A stretch of DNA of 64,000 bases from Neurospora intermedia (taxonomy: Eukaryota > Ascomycota > Sordariomycetes > Sordariales > Sordariaceae): positions 5,952,001 through 6,016,000 of the forward strand of contig BTPP01000002.1 of assembly GCA_037102815.1 (NCBI GenBank). The letters run 5' to 3'. Positions 12,531-24,769 of this stretch are shown one piece after another. Numbering within the stretch: the first letter of the stretch is position 1; each line of letters opens with the position of its first letter. The translations under genes were made by a program, and so were the position numbers. The notes under the pieces were generated by a model. It ran no database searches and had not been told where the DNA came from. It worked only from the letters and a program-made list of their open reading frames with translations.

Positions 12531-15500
12531 ATGAACGGCACAAGCCCCGTCGCTCGCTCCAAGCGCAAGGAGCCTCCCCAATACTCTTCAGATGGCCGCC
12601 TGGCGAAGCACCACCGAACCAACGGCGATATCGACATGTCTTCTGCCGATGCAAACACCCCGACCGAAGACTTTGACGGTCACTACGAGGAGGAGCCCCG
12701 CCACGTCTTGCCTCTCGCCCCCGGCGCCGATACGGCCGAGTGGCAAGCCACCATTGAGAATGTCGTCCGAAACGTTGTCTCGATCCGATTCTGCCAGACC
12801 TGCTCCTTCGATACCGACCCGGCCCTTACAAGCGAGGCCACCGGTTTCGTGGTGGATGCCGAGAGGGGGTTAGCAACACATATCCCTTCCTTTGTTGTCT
12901 TGCGCTGACCAATTCTTGTTATTAAAGTTACATTCTGACCAACCGTCACGTTGTTGGCTCCGGCCCCTTCTGGGGATACTGCATCTTCGACAACCACGAA
13001 GAGGTCGATGCCTACCCCGTCTACCGCGATCCCGTCCACGACTTTGGCATCCTCAAGTTCGATCCCAAGGCCATCAAGTACATGCCCGTTGCCGCCCTAC
13101 CACTGCGACCAGACCTCGCCCGTGTCGGCATAGAAATTCGCGTGGTCGGTAACGATGCCGGAGAAAAGCTTAGTATCTTGTCTGGTGTGATCAGCAGGTT
13201 GGATCGGAACGCTCCCGAGTACGGAGACGGCTATAGTGATTTCAACACATGCTACTACCAGGCCAGCGCCGCCGCCAGCGGTGGTTCCTCGGGTTCTCCC
13301 GTCGTCAACAAGGACGGTTTTGCCGTGGCCCTGCAGGCTGGTGGCAGAGCCGATGGCGCCTCGACCGACTACTTCCTTCCTCTCGACAGGCCGCTTCGGG
13401 CGCTCAAGTGTCTCCAGGAGGGCAAGCCCATCACCCGTGGCGATATCCAGTGTCAGTTTGTGCTGAAGCCCTTTGACGAGTGTCGGAGATTGGGCCTTAC
13501 CCCCGAATGGGAGGCTCAGGTCCGCAAGGCTTTCCCCAAGGAGACCAACATGTTGGTCGCCGAGATCATCCTCCCCGAGGGTCCTTCTCACAAGAAGCTC
13601 GAGGAGGGTGATGTCTTGATCAAGGTCAACGGCAAGCTCCTTACCCAGTTCATCCCTCTCGAGGAAACCCTTGACTCTAGTGTTGGCCAGACGGTCAAGC
13701 TTATGCTTCTCCGTGGCGGCGAAGAGGTCGAGGTGGAGATTGAGGTTGGCGACTTGCACCAGATCACCCCTGATCGCTTCGTGTCTGTGTCTGGCGGTAG
13801 CTTCCACAACCTTTCCTACCAGCAGGCCCGCCTTTACGGTGTTGCCTGCAAGGGTGTCTACGTCTGTGAGGCTGGTGGATCTTTCCGGTTCGACAACAAC
13901 GAGAACGGCTGGATCATCCAATCCATCGATCAGAAGGAGACGCCCGACCTGGACACTTTCATCGAGGTGATGAAGGGCATTCCCGACAAGGCTCGTGTCG
14001 TTATCACATACAAGCACCTGAGGGATATGCACACCCTACACACCACCGTTATCTACGTCGACCGGCACTGGGCCAAGAAGATGAAGCTGGCTGTGAGAAA
14101 CGACAAGACGGGTCTCTGGGACTTTTCCAACCTCAGTGACGCCCTTCCTGCCGTCGCTCCTGTTCCCAGGAAAGCCTCTTTTATCCAACTGGAAAACACT
14201 TCTCATCCGGCCGTCGCTGATCTCGTCAAAAGTTTCGTCCACGTCAGCGTTACCATGCCCGTCAAACTGGATGGTTTCCCTAAGAACAGGAAATGGGGCA
14301 TGGGGTTGGTCATTGACGCGGAGAAGGGCCTGGTCATTATTTCCCGGGCTATTGTTCCCTACGACCTGTGCGACATTACCATCACCATCGCCGACTCCAT
14401 TGTCGTCGAGGGCAAGGTGGTCTTCCTGCACCCGCTCCAGAACTACGCCGTCATCCAGTACGACCCCAAACTTGTCGACGCCCCCGTTCGTTCCGCCAAG
14501 CTGTCCAGCGAGATGATCAGCCAGGGCGCGTCCACCTACTTTATTGGTTACAACCGCATTGGCCGCATTGTTCACACTGCCACTACAGTCACGGAGATGT
14601 TCGCCGTCACCATTCCCGCTAACTCCGGAGCGCCTCGATACCGCGCTGTCAATGTTGACGCCATCACCGTCGACACCAACCTCTCGGGCCAGTGCGGCAG
14701 CGGCGTGCTTGTCGCTCAAGACGGCACCGTCCAGGCCCTCTGGCTGACCTACCTCGGCGAGCGCAACCCCAGCAGCCACCGCGACGAGGAATACCACCTC
14801 GGCTTGGCCACGCCCACCCTCCTGCCCGTCATCTCGCAACTCCAGCAGGGAATCACCCCCAAGCTGCGGCTGTTGAGCTGCGAGTTCCGCGCCATCCAGA
14901 TGTCCCAAGCCCGTATCATGGGCGTGTCCGAGGAGTGGATCCAGAAGGTCTCCCTCGTCAACACGGCTCACCACCAGCTCTTCCTGGTAACCAAGCGCAC
15001 CTACGAGCGCAACGAGCCCGCAGGCGACCATCTCAAGGAAGGCGACATCCTCCTCACCCTCAACAACCAGCTTATCACCAAGATCTCGGAGCTCGACGTC
15101 ATGTACTCGCACGACTACCTCGACGCCGTCATCGTCCGCAACACCAAGGAGCTGCACATCAAGCTGCCCACCGTTGCCGCTGACGACGCCGAAACCGACC
15201 ACGCCATCTCCTTCTGCGGCGCCATCTTGCACAGGCCGCATCTCGCTGTCAGGCAGCAGATCAGCAAGCTCTTCAGCGAGGTCTATGTCAGCGCCCGGAC
15301 TCGGGGAAGCCCGGCGTATCAGTATGGACTTGCGCCGACGAATTTCGTTACGCATGTTAATGGCAAGCGCACACCTGATCTCAAGAGCTTCCTGGACGCG
15401 GTGGTGGGGATTCCTGATAATACTTGTAAGTCTTTTTCCTTGTTTTTTTTTTTTTTTTGTTATCCTTTTTTGTTTGTTTTGGGGGAGACCCCCAAACCCC

Positions 15501-15861
15501 CCCTTTTTTTGTCGCTCGCTTCGCTCGATAACCCCCCTTTCCCACTTCATTCCACCGATGCTTCCTTCCTTTCCACCACCAACTTCTTACTAACCACTAA
15601 AAATGATGATCAACAGACTTCCGCTTAAAATGCATGACCTTCGACTCGGTCCCCTGGGTCGTCACCATGAAGAAGAACGAGCACTACTTCCCCACCACGG
15701 AACTGATCAAGGACCCTTCGGAGCCGCTGACGGGATGGAGGAGAATCACGTACGAAGGAGGCAAGAAGATTGAGGGCGAAGGACACGAGGGTGTGGGTGT
15801 TGCGGTGCTAGGGGAGGACCAAGGCGAGGGGGGGGAGGGTGATGTTGATGGGTGTTGTTAG
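12531..15861 (+). CDS. nma111: HtrA-like serine protease Nma111
   Basis: Exons 12531-12868, 12928-15425 and 15617-15861 give 1026 residues, the usual length for this family. The protein is the duplicated HtrA-type (S1C) protease that in yeast is nuclear and pro-apoptotic. The first protease domain carries an apparent triad: His120 in TNRHVVG, Asp151 in VHDFGILKF and Ser234 in [13 protein letters not shown] region follows (about 330-400). The second protease-like domain (from about 475) lacks the His and Asp and has GQCGSGVLV at the Ser position, so it is degenerate; more PDZ-like sequence follows to about 940. The second intron (15426-15616, 191 nt) is long for this region and contains poly-T and C-rich runs. 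A basic stretch near the N-terminus (SKRKEP, KHHR) fits nuclear import. The next gene is convergent. Confidence 0.95.
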
Positions 15862-16670
15862 GTCCTATGACGATTAGTGAGTGAGTAGAGTTTTGATTGG
15901 ATGGGGTTGTTGAAGGGGAGGGAGGGGGAAGGCCGAGAAGAAGAAAAGGAATATCGGGAGAATATTAGAAGGAATTTTAAATGTATACCAAGGGAATAAT
16001 AGGCAGGGAATGAAAAGATAGATGTCATGGGAAAATAAGATGTGGAACGAAATGGATGCATGCATGTCACAGTCCAATACTGATCTGTATTCGTTTTTTT
16101 CTTTTTCTTTTTCTTTCTTTTTTCTCATATCCAATCAAAACCTTTTCTTTCCCTACCTAAAAAAGGCACAAAACAAACTCTTCTTGAATACGCATTTTTT
16201 TTTCTAAAAATCGACATGTTTCGTTGAAATCCGTTCGGGGGCCTTCTCATCTATATGTGTACACAAACTTATCGGAACAGTCCAGGTTTCATTCATAATC
16301 TCGTCCCGTTTCGTCTATAGTGTAGTCATCATATCTAGTCCATTCGTTATCCATTCATCCATTCATCCATTACCGAAAATACACAGTGAGAGAGAAAGAG
16401 AGTAATGTAATAAGTAGTAGAGTGGTACAAAACCCCCCAACCAACCCCCCTCCCAAAAACCAACCACATAGGTACCTACTAGCTATTCATGACGTAACGT
16501 AACGTAACCTCCAATCCGGGTATCAAGAAACATAAAACACAAATGCTTTCTTCTTTTGATGCCTGTCTCCCAGGTCCAGTCCAGGCTCTTCCTTTTCTCC
16601 CTTTTCCCTTCTTTTCATTTTTCAACATCTCCCGGAATAACACGAGCAGCCGGAAACACGAGCCGAACAT
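15862..16670. other. Intergenic between convergent genes
   Basis: This holds two facing 3' UTRs. It is AT-rich with poly-T/poly-C runs (16095-16205), a CATTCATC repeat near 16341-16371 and three ACGTA units at 16493-16508. No gene was seen. Confidence 0.65.
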
Positions 16671-17507
16671 CTAATCCGACTCTCCTCTCCCCGACCAACT
16701 CGAAATATACCCCTCGCCTCCTTCCTGTCCGTATCTCGGTCCACCAGGACCATCATCTTCACCCCCTCCGTACGAATATCCTTCGGCTTCGTCGAGTGAG
16801 AAGCTGGATAGGTATTCCACTTCAATATCCACATCTTGATGGCTTTGGCCTTGTGATCGGCTACGCGATCGTTGTCGGCGGGGTTGATAGTCGGAGTAAT
16901 CGGATTCGTATTCAAAGACGTAATCGGAGCCTTCGTATTCTTCATCAGATGAGGACGACTCGGATAAGGCTGACGAGGATGGCGGTTCAGGCTCGGTTTG
17001 GTCTTCGTCGTCGGCATCTTCTTCTTCTTCTCCAATGTCGCTCATCCCTTGACGTGATTCGTCTTTCTGGTGTTGGTACTGGCGCTGTTGTCCATGGTCG
17101 TGCTTGGTTCGTTCCTCATCCAAGAGTTTGGTTCCGTTTTCATCGTCGTCGTCCACAGCAAATTCCGACAAAAACCAGGCCGCAGACCCCGAAATCAACA
17201 CAACGACCGCTCCCATAATCAGATTCAGGACCGTCTCGCCAATTTGACTGAACAATCCAAGTCTGAGAAGAGCCTCGTAAACCATCGCGGTCATGATGGT
17301 CTGGCTTGTGACTTTCTTAATCACCTCCCCATACCGCACCCAAAAGATCTCGCCTTCGTTCTCGATTTTCATCTTCCACTCCTTCCAACTCCCTTTTTTC
17401 ACCCCTTGACTCCAAAAATCCTTTGCCCACTCCTCACTCGTCATCCGACCATTCGTACCCAACCCAGTTTTCCTCTTAAAGCGGCTGTAACGGGCACCGC
17501 CATACAG
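16671..17507 (-). CDS. Open frame continuing the J-protein frame past its TGA; acidic membrane domain
   Basis: The frame of the upstream J-domain gene continues past a single TGA (17510-17508) for 278 more codons without another stop. The first internal ATG (17444) begins MTSEEWAKDFWSQ, so a separate protein of about 257 residues is possible. The segment has a Trp/Lys-rich N-terminus, one or two hydrophobic helices (LFSQIGETVLNLIMG, AVVVLISGSAAWFL), then an acidic Ser/Glu/Asp-rich tail and a Gly/Tyr-rich end. No family was recognised. Only 63 nt separate the TGA from the ATG, too little for an independent fungal promoter and terminator, so it is probably on the same transcript: by stop readthrough, by an intron removing the stop, or as a second cistron. 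Confidence 0.6.
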   Translation of the reverse strand: MYGGARYSRFKRKTGLGTNGRMTSEEWAKDFWSQGVKKGSWKEWKMKIENEGEIFWVRYGEVIKKVTSQTIMTAMVYEALLRLGLFSQIGETVLNLIMGAVVVLISGSAAWFLSEFAVDDDDENGTKLLDEERTKHDHGQQRQYQHQKDESRQGMSDIGEEEEDADDEDQTEPEPPSSSALSESSSSDEEYEGSDYVFEYESDYSDYQPRRQRSRSRSQGQSHQDVDIEVEYLSSFSLDEAEGYSYGGGEDDGPGGPRYGQEGGEGYISSWSGRGESD

Positions 17508-18180
17508 TCACGTCCCACCTCCGGTTCCATCTCCCGCCGCCACAGAAACAGCAGCACCACCGCCGCTCCTGACCCTCTCCTTCCACCTCGCAAACTCCAT
17601 AACATTGAGCTCATGCGCTTCCCTAGCTTGAGCCCACTTCTGCATCACCGTCTTGTCCTCCTCCATCCACGCCAAATACTCCAGCATTTCCTTGTCGCCC
17701 AGCTGCGTGACCCACGCGGGGCCCTTTTGCTCGTTCTTGATCTTGCGGGCGGCAAAGTGGTCTACAACGCGCCCGTTGAAGGTGTTGAACTGGTGAATGT
17801 ACAACTTGAACTGTTCGGCGTACAGCGCCCACTGCGAGGGGGTCACCTGACTAGGGGTTGCCAGAGCGGCGGGTGGGCTGGGCGCCTTGGGTGGCGTGGG
17901 GAAGTTGATGTTCTTGGGCTTGATCTTTTCGCGCTCAAAGGGCGGGAGTGTAGTCGACGCCCGTGATTCGAAAGGGAGGTTGGTTTTGAGGTCCGCCGAG
18001 AACGAACTAAGGCCTGTGCCGCTGGGGCTAACCAGTTTGTCGACGTCAAAGTTGCCAAAGATGGGGCGCAGGTCGCTGTCCTCTGAGCCGGCGTTGGGAA
18101 CGGGGATTGGTCGGTGAGTGGCGTTGGCTGCGCTGCTGCTGCGGCGGGAGCTAGTGCCGCCGCTAGAAGTCTTGACGCCG

Positions 18181-18221
<41 letters not shown>

Positions 18222-20666
18222 GAGGTTGCCGGCGCGCCATTCTGGCTTGGATGGCTCCAAGTTAACATTGCGCGCGCTGCCCCCATTCAGGTTGATAATG
18301 GTGGGAATGCCATGAGCCGGAGTCGGAGGCGGCGCAGCAGGAGGAACAGCGTGTGCCGGCGTAGGTGGCGGGGGAGGCTCGTCGATATCCATAGCCATAG
18401 GGCTAGGTGCGCCTCCATTAATACCACTTTCATCGACACCAGCTGCCGAGTTCGACCTGCTCTTTCCCTCGCTGCTGCTTGTCTCCTCTTCATCCACCAA
18501 GCCAGCAGTGCCCGCAGTCATCTTGACCGGTCTCGGCTTACGGATGGGTCGCACATTTCGTGTAGGCGAAGTCGACGATTTCTTGGCTGGCGGGGGCGGA
18601 ACAAAGGTATGCGGACCGAATTCCGCTTGCCATTGACCGGCGTCAAAGGCACTGGCTTTCTTACCTGCATCGTTTGTCTCGCTGGGCGGACGAGTTGCGC
18701 CGCTAACCGACTCGTTGGAAGAGGTATACGTCTTTTTGAGGGGCGATTGGCGGCCGCGGGGGACCGAGCGTGCTCGCTGCTTTGCGCGCAAAAAGGCGTC
18801 AGCTCCGGGAATGGTGGTCGGTCCACCGGCGTTGAATTGAAATCCTGCACCAACCTTTTCCTGGTCCACAAAGCTGGCGTTGATATTATGAACGCCACTG
18901 CGGGTAAAGTCGGCTGGCGCCTGTGGCTTCGGAGTGTATCCATCGTCGTCGGGGACGGCGAAACTATGGGGGTATACGCTGTTAGTCGCTCGCTGCTTTT
19001 GGACCCTGTTGTATACGTTCGTCTTTCTGGGCGAGAGGGGGTCGTCGATCGGCTTGATATGCTGTCTCCGTGAATGCATCTTACGCCTTCCCAGGAGAAG
19101 CTGCAGCTGGTCATGCATGTCCTTTTCAAACGAAGACTTGTCCCCGGAGGTCGACTGATCTCCACTCGGAGTTTTCCTGCCATGAGACGCCCGGTTATTT
19201 GCCGTCTCTTCATGAGCTCTTCCGCGGTAACTTCCCGCACCGGCATGACTGAACACATGCGGCGGTCGAATCTTGCTGGGTTGACCGAAAGAGGAGGTTT
19301 GTTGGAAGTATTCATCGGGTTTAAAGAAAGGAGATGGGGCGTACACTTTGGGGCCATCCTGCTGCGCCGATTCCGAGGTTGCGGCTTGAGCTGTGTAAGA
19401 CCGTTAGCCACTGGTTCTTTAGAATCCAGACCTGGCTGACATACCGTTCGAGTTGCTCCTCATAGATGAGGTGGACGCACGTGGCGTAGGGTTGGCTTCT
19501 GTATTGGGCGCTGACCTGGGTTCAGCTTCCTGGGCATAATAACGCGCGCTGGCTCGCGGCTCAGCTTTCGAGGTTCCAGAGGATGTGGTTCCGCCGTTGG
19601 CCGCCTTCCCGAAGCTGTTGGACTCACCGACACTAGCGCTGCGTTGTCGCGACGAGCGCGGAGGGGGCGCCTCTTCCTCGGATTCCTGGGTAGGCCGGGA
19701 TGGGTCTTTCATGGACTTTGCGCGGTTGACGTTGGCACCTTCAAACGGGTTGAACTTTTCGCCGATATGCGAGGCATAGGGGGTCCGTTGCCTGCTGTCC
19801 AAGTAGGTTTCGCTGAACTTTTCGCTCAAGGGGTCCACGGGGGTGGGACTCGATTGGGGCCGTGACTTCCTGATGTTAGCGGCGGTATCCTCAAACATGT
19901 TGGTGGTGGCCGTGTAGTGGGCGCTGGAAGTGTAGTTGTGCCTCGACACGGGTGGCTCGTCGCCGACTGGGGAATCCGGAGAATATCCAGCCCGTCTGGT
20001 GGTACCAAAGGCAGCATCGGCACGACGAGCCTGCCCCGCGGTCCGTGGTGGTACGGGAGGCGGCTCCCTCCTGGCGCTTTCGGTCCGTTCGGTCCGTTCC
20101 GTTCGAGCTGACGCATAGCCCGACGACTTGGGCGTTGACGAAGATGTCTGGCCTGACTTGGCGCTTGAGCGCATGGCATCCCAAGCGCGCAGATTGTCGG
20201 CAGCAGAGGCCGTTTTTGGGGGAACCGGTCTGGAAGAGGAGGAGGACGAGGGTGTCGCCCAAGACGAATAGCGTGCGTGTGCCGACGGACCGGGGTCGGG
20301 ACGAGACGGCATATGAGGAGTTCGTCGCGTGGGAGGGGCGCCATATCGGTCTGCCATTTCGGCCGAGACGTTGGAGTAAGGGTTTCCGCGGTGGCCAGAG
20401 GCAGTCGCGTACCTGCTGGCAGAAGCCGATCCTCGTTTCCGGTAGGCATCGTACTTGGCCTTCATGGACACGTCGGTGAGGACCTCATGTGCGGCTTGGA
20501 TGTGGATGAAGCGATCCTTGGCCTCCTCCTCTTTTCCTGGGTTGCGATCGGGGTGGTATTTGAGGGCCAGCTTCTTGAACTGCTTCTTCACCTCGACGAC
20601 ATCGGCCGTGGAGGACAGTTCGAGATCCGCATAGTAGTCGCGGTCGTAGTCCAGCTTTACTACCAT
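17508..20666 (-). CDS. Large J-domain (DnaJ-like) protein
   Basis: Exons 20666-19445 and 19390-17508 are joined over a 54-nt intron (donor GTATGT, branch CTAAC, acceptor CACAG), giving 1034 residues. The J domain occupies residues 6-75, with the HPD motif at 38-40 (KYHPDRNPG), so it should stimulate an Hsp70 ATPase. There is no Gly/Phe-zinc-finger region, which makes it a class III-type J protein. The rest is long, disordered and Ser/Pro/Arg-rich, with a run of 14 Asn at about residues 797-811 and proline runs. A conserved-looking helical region near the end (TPSQWALYAEQFKLYIHQFN, then AARKIKNEQKGPAW and WMEEDKTVMQKWAQAREAHE) is probably a folded C-terminal domain. The specific client is unknown. 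The stop is TGA followed by C, and the frame stays open beyond it. Confidence 0.85.
18180..18221. repeat. (GTT)14 trinucleotide repeat encoding poly-Asn
   Basis: Fourteen perfect GTT units on the plus strand encode 14 Asn (AAC) on the minus-strand J-protein frame. It is likely length-polymorphic. Confidence 0.95.
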
Positions 20667-22847
20667 CTTGGCGGCGTTGTGATGTTGGGTAAAGGGACAG
20701 AAAAAGCTTGCATGCCCCTCGGTAGTGTATATCGATGGTATCGTATATGTCGAAAGACTCGCAGTTCAGAGCGATGTAACGAGGAGAGATGATCCAAAAC
20801 TTGATGGGAAGCGGGGGAACGTGGCAGTAGGTTGCGACGAACAAGGGTATCGGTCGGTTGGAATGTTTTGTTTGCTAGTACTAGCGAGAGGCAATGAATG
20901 TCTGGGTGTTGGACAGCACGGTACGGCAGGGAGAGAGAAGCAAAGGTGGTGAATGGTGAATGGGTACAGTAGGTAGGTCGCGTGAAGTGGTGTTGTCGGT
21001 TCAGTTGTCGGGCACGAATGACAACAACAGTCAGTCGGGTGAGAGTGGGTGGGTGAAATCTCGGCGGGATCAACGAGCGAATGTGCGGTCGAGCTGGTTC
21101 GTTGTCTGTCTGGAGGAGGAGAAAGATGGGTTGTTAGGCTGACTGGCTGAGTGTGCAACTGAATGAGTGAACTGGTTTGAAGATCAGGGCGGGCTGCGTC
21201 ACTGGCCAGGGCTTCCATGGATTGCTTGGACCTATTGGCAGGATGCGGGGCAGGCAGGGCAGGCAGGGCAGGGGAGGCAGGGCATGTTTACTTGCCTCTA
21301 CACTACTTGGCAGGGCAGTGAAGCAGGCAAGTTCCCCTGGCTGTCTTTTTTCCCGTCTGTCAAAGTGTGACGAATGCAGATGTAGCGTAGAGGAGAAGGA
21401 TTGTTGACATACGCAAGGGCAAAGGACAAGACGCGGCTGTTTTTGTTGACCCGTGTTGTAAATTCAACTTGGTGGTGACAGCCGTTGTTGTTGTTGAAGA
21501 ATAAACTTGGTTGCGATAAGCTTGTGATAAGCACGCGGGGCCTGAACCTCGAAGAAACCTCAACTCGGTAGTGATGTGTAGTAGCTTGTTGGATACGGCA
21601 GGTAATAAGACAATATGGAAGTTTTGGAAGGGATACACTTTTGACTACCTCTACCTCCATCAATTAAGGCTGCAGTATTGTAACCCAGACCGCTTCCAAA
21701 GCCGTACAGGCGTCTTGTATCTGTATATTTGTGCTGTATTGGCAGTCACCTCATGTACCGACGCGGCAACTTGTTCCTGTCACAAACCTCCAGCTGGCGG
21801 TGGTAACCAAGATAAAACAGTGGGTCTTTCTACGGCAGCCCATTGTCAACCACAGGTAAGCAAGTTAGGAGCTCGGACCAGTCTTCAATTGACCACAACT
21901 ATAACCCACACTTGGGCCACTGTACTAAGTCGGCATCTTCATCCCACGTCGGCTATTTCCCCAACCTTTCCCCAGGCTGAGTCCCCAGGGCCAAAAGTCC
22001 ACTCAAGCATTGGTCTCTGGGTTGCCTCAGAAACACCTCCAGACCGAGACAGCAACCTCGGATGTCTACACGGACATGGTTTCCGATATTGACCGACCAA
22101 CCTCTGCCTAGAGGTAGCTATGGCTTCTCGTTCCGAAGACAGTCCGGTCATGCCCCAGCCCGGCGGATAGCTCCATGATGCCGTATAGCCCGCATGGCCA
22201 AGGACACAAGGACGCAAAGCACGCGGAGACCAGGGGCTGGGACAGTGTTTTTTTTCACATGTAAGCTGTCTGGTGGGTTACCCGCTAACAAAATGTGCCT
22301 GGTACATATGCCTACCAAAACTGCATTGAGCAGCTACAGACAGAGCAGATGGTGTTTTCTTTGTCAGTCGAAGCCTTCAAGTTCTCAGAATGGTACTATG
22401 AACAAACACTTGGAGTTACACACTACACTCCCCTCATTGCCGTTAGTGACTGGATGAGATACGGACTGTGGCTCTGAATGTAGCCTGCTGTATGACTTGG
22501 CTGAACCCTTGCTAAGGAAGCACATGGCTACACAGTACCAACAATTCATGACTCTTTCAATCGATGCACGCAACCATCACCTGCCACCAACCTCATTCTT
22601 ACAACACCATTTTTTATACACCTATAAGCTCTTCCCTATCTCTCCTCCCGGAACATCTGTAGCGCCAACCGAATTACTTACTTGTAGACAACACTCTGAA
22701 TAACAACTGCCAGGGCAGGTAAAAACACTTGCTCCGGATCACCAATCTTATCCCAATGATCTTCGTCGTCGAGTTCTTCTCTCTACTTCTCAAGCAAATC
22801 TTTCCGTCTACCAGACAAGTTGACTGAGAGGCTCCCCATCTCTCGGC
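20667..22847. other. Divergent intergenic region (2.2 kb)
   Basis: This lies between the J-protein gene (minus) and the amino acid permease gene (plus) and should contain both promoters and 5' UTRs. Open frames such as 21571-22092 show no domain and are not called. A small GGCAGG repeat is listed separately. Confidence 0.6.
21247..21284. repeat. Short imperfect GGGCAGGCA tandem repeat
   Basis: Four to five imperfect units of GGCAGG/GGGCAGGCA lie in the long divergent intergenic region. Function is unknown; it is probably a simple repeat. Confidence 0.7.
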
Positions 22848-24769
22848 ATGTTGTCAACCCGAGTGGACATCGAGGGACGGCCCCCAAGCCTCGTCAAGAC
22901 GGCACCGGACGCCGAAAAGGTCGCTGGTAATAGAACCGATATCGCTCATAACGAGGTCGCTTCCTTGTCCAGTGGTACCCTCGGCGACCATACCCATCGG
23001 AAGCTCAAGTCGCGCCATATCCAGCTGATCGGTGCGGTATATCCTATTCTTTCCGTCCTATTCACTGACTAACACGAATCACCAAAAACAGGCATTGGAG
23101 GCACCATCGGTACGGCCTTTTACGTCCAGATCGGCAAAGGTCTCCTCAATGGAGGGCCTGCGAGCTTATTTCTGGCCTTCACCATCTGGTGTACCTTTAT
23201 CCTGGCCATCACCATGTGCATGGCCGAAATGGTTACCTATCTGCCCATTTCTTCGCCCTTCATCCGCTTTGCTGGCCGATACGTGGACGAGGCCTTTGGA
23301 TTCGCTGCAGGCTGGAACTTTTTCATCTTCGAAGCGGCCATGGTGCCCTTTGAACTCACCGCTTGTAACCTGATCATTCACTACTGGAGCGATGCGGTGC
23401 CTGTCGGCGGCATCATTGCCATCATACTGGTCATCTACGGCTTGGTCAACCTGCTGGCTGTGGAATGGTATGGTGAAACCGAGTTCTGGGCTGCGCTGGG
23501 CAAGTTCCTGCTCATTGTGGGATTGCTCATCTTCACCTTTGTCGTCATGGTGGGTGGAAATCCACTGGGAGATCGATTTGGGTTCAGATACTGGAAGGAC
23601 CCCGGCGCTTTCACCGAGTTGTATTACACGGGTTCGCTCGGCCGCTGGCTGGGCTTTCTTCAGTGCTTGATTCAGGCAAGCTTTACCATTGCCGGACCGG
23701 ATTACGTTGCCATGGTGTGTATCCCTTTCTACCTCTACCGTTTCTACAAAGTCAAGCCAAACAAAACAAAACTAACACCCACAGGCCGCCGGCGAAGCAG
23801 AAAACCCCCGGGTCGTCATGCCCCGCGCCTTCAACGCCGTCTTCTACCGTCTCACAGCGTTCTTTGTCCTCGGCTCTCTCGCCGTCGGTATCCTCGTCCC
23901 TTATAACGACGCCGAGATGGCCCTCGCCTTTTCCTCTGGTGCTCCCGGCGCCGCCGCCTCTCCCTACGTTGTCGCCATGAACCGGCTCCGTATCCGCGTC
24001 CTCCCCGACATTGTCAACGCCATGGTCCTCACCGCCGCCTTCTCCGCCGGCAACAGCTACGTTTACTGCGCCTCGCGCTCCCTCTACGGTCTGGCGCTCG
24101 AGGGCAAGGCCCCCAAGGCGCTGCTCAAATGCACTCGATCCGGCGTGCCCATCTATTGTGTCATGATCGTGCTGTGCTTTGGCTTGTTGGCTTTTCTGCA
24201 GGTCAGCAACAGCGCGGCCGTGGTGCTCTCGTGGTTCATTAGCTTGATGACGGCCAGTCAGCTGATCAACTATAGCGTCACTTGCACTTCGTATCTGCGA
24301 TGGTACGCGGCGCTCAAGGCACAGGGGGTCAGTAGGGATAAGTTGCCGTACAAGGGGCTTTTCCAGCCGTATGCGGGGTGGTATGGGCTGTGCGGGTGCT
24401 TTGTCATGACGTTTGTGGGAGGATATACGGTGTTTTTGCCGGGGCAGTGGAGCGTTGCTACGTTTTTCTTCTCGTGAGTTTGTTCCACCTTGCTTTGGGT
24501 AGGTGATATGACTGACAGTCTCAGGTACACCATGATTGGTGTTTGTCCTGTGCTCTTTGTGGTGTGGAAGGTTGTCAAGAAGACGAAATTCCACAAGGCC
24601 GAGGAGATTGACTTGCACAAGAATCTTGATGAAGTGGAGGATTATCAGGCAAATTATGTGCCAACCCCGTCTAGGTGAGTCATTGCAAACCCAAAGCTTG
24701 ATAGAATCCGAACACTGACGTTCTGATAGGAATCGGTTCGAATGGGTTTTGGACTGGCTGTTTGGTTAA
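22848..24769 (+). CDS. Amino acid permease (APC family)
   Basis: Exons 22848-23031, 23092-23714, 23785-24473, 24525-24674 and 24730-24769 give 561 residues; all four introns are 51-70 nt with good splice motifs. The hydrophilic N-terminus ends in RKLKSRHIQLIG followed by GIGGTIGTAFYVQIGKGL, the first transmembrane segment signature of fungal amino acid permeases. Twelve hydrophobic segments can be traced, including WNFFIFEAAMVPFELTACNL and the AGEAENPRVVMPRAF loop typical of the yeast amino acid transporter subfamily. The C-terminus ends with an FEWVLDWLFG helix-like tail, common in endocytosis-regulated permeases. It should be a plasma-membrane proton/amino acid symporter; substrate range cannot be read from the sequence. 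Confidence 0.93.

Noticed and set aside
14036-15550. 504-codon minus-strand open frame, and 13097-14032
   Set aside because: Antisense to the well-supported nma111 coding exon; strong C/G bias at third codon positions removes stops on the opposite strand.
18114-19073. 319-codon plus-strand open frame
   Set aside because: Antisense to the low-complexity part of the J-protein gene; no domain and a poly-Val run from the GTT repeat.
21571-22092. 173-codon plus-strand frame
   Set aside because: No domain, weak start context and no coding bias; it lies in the divergent promoter region.
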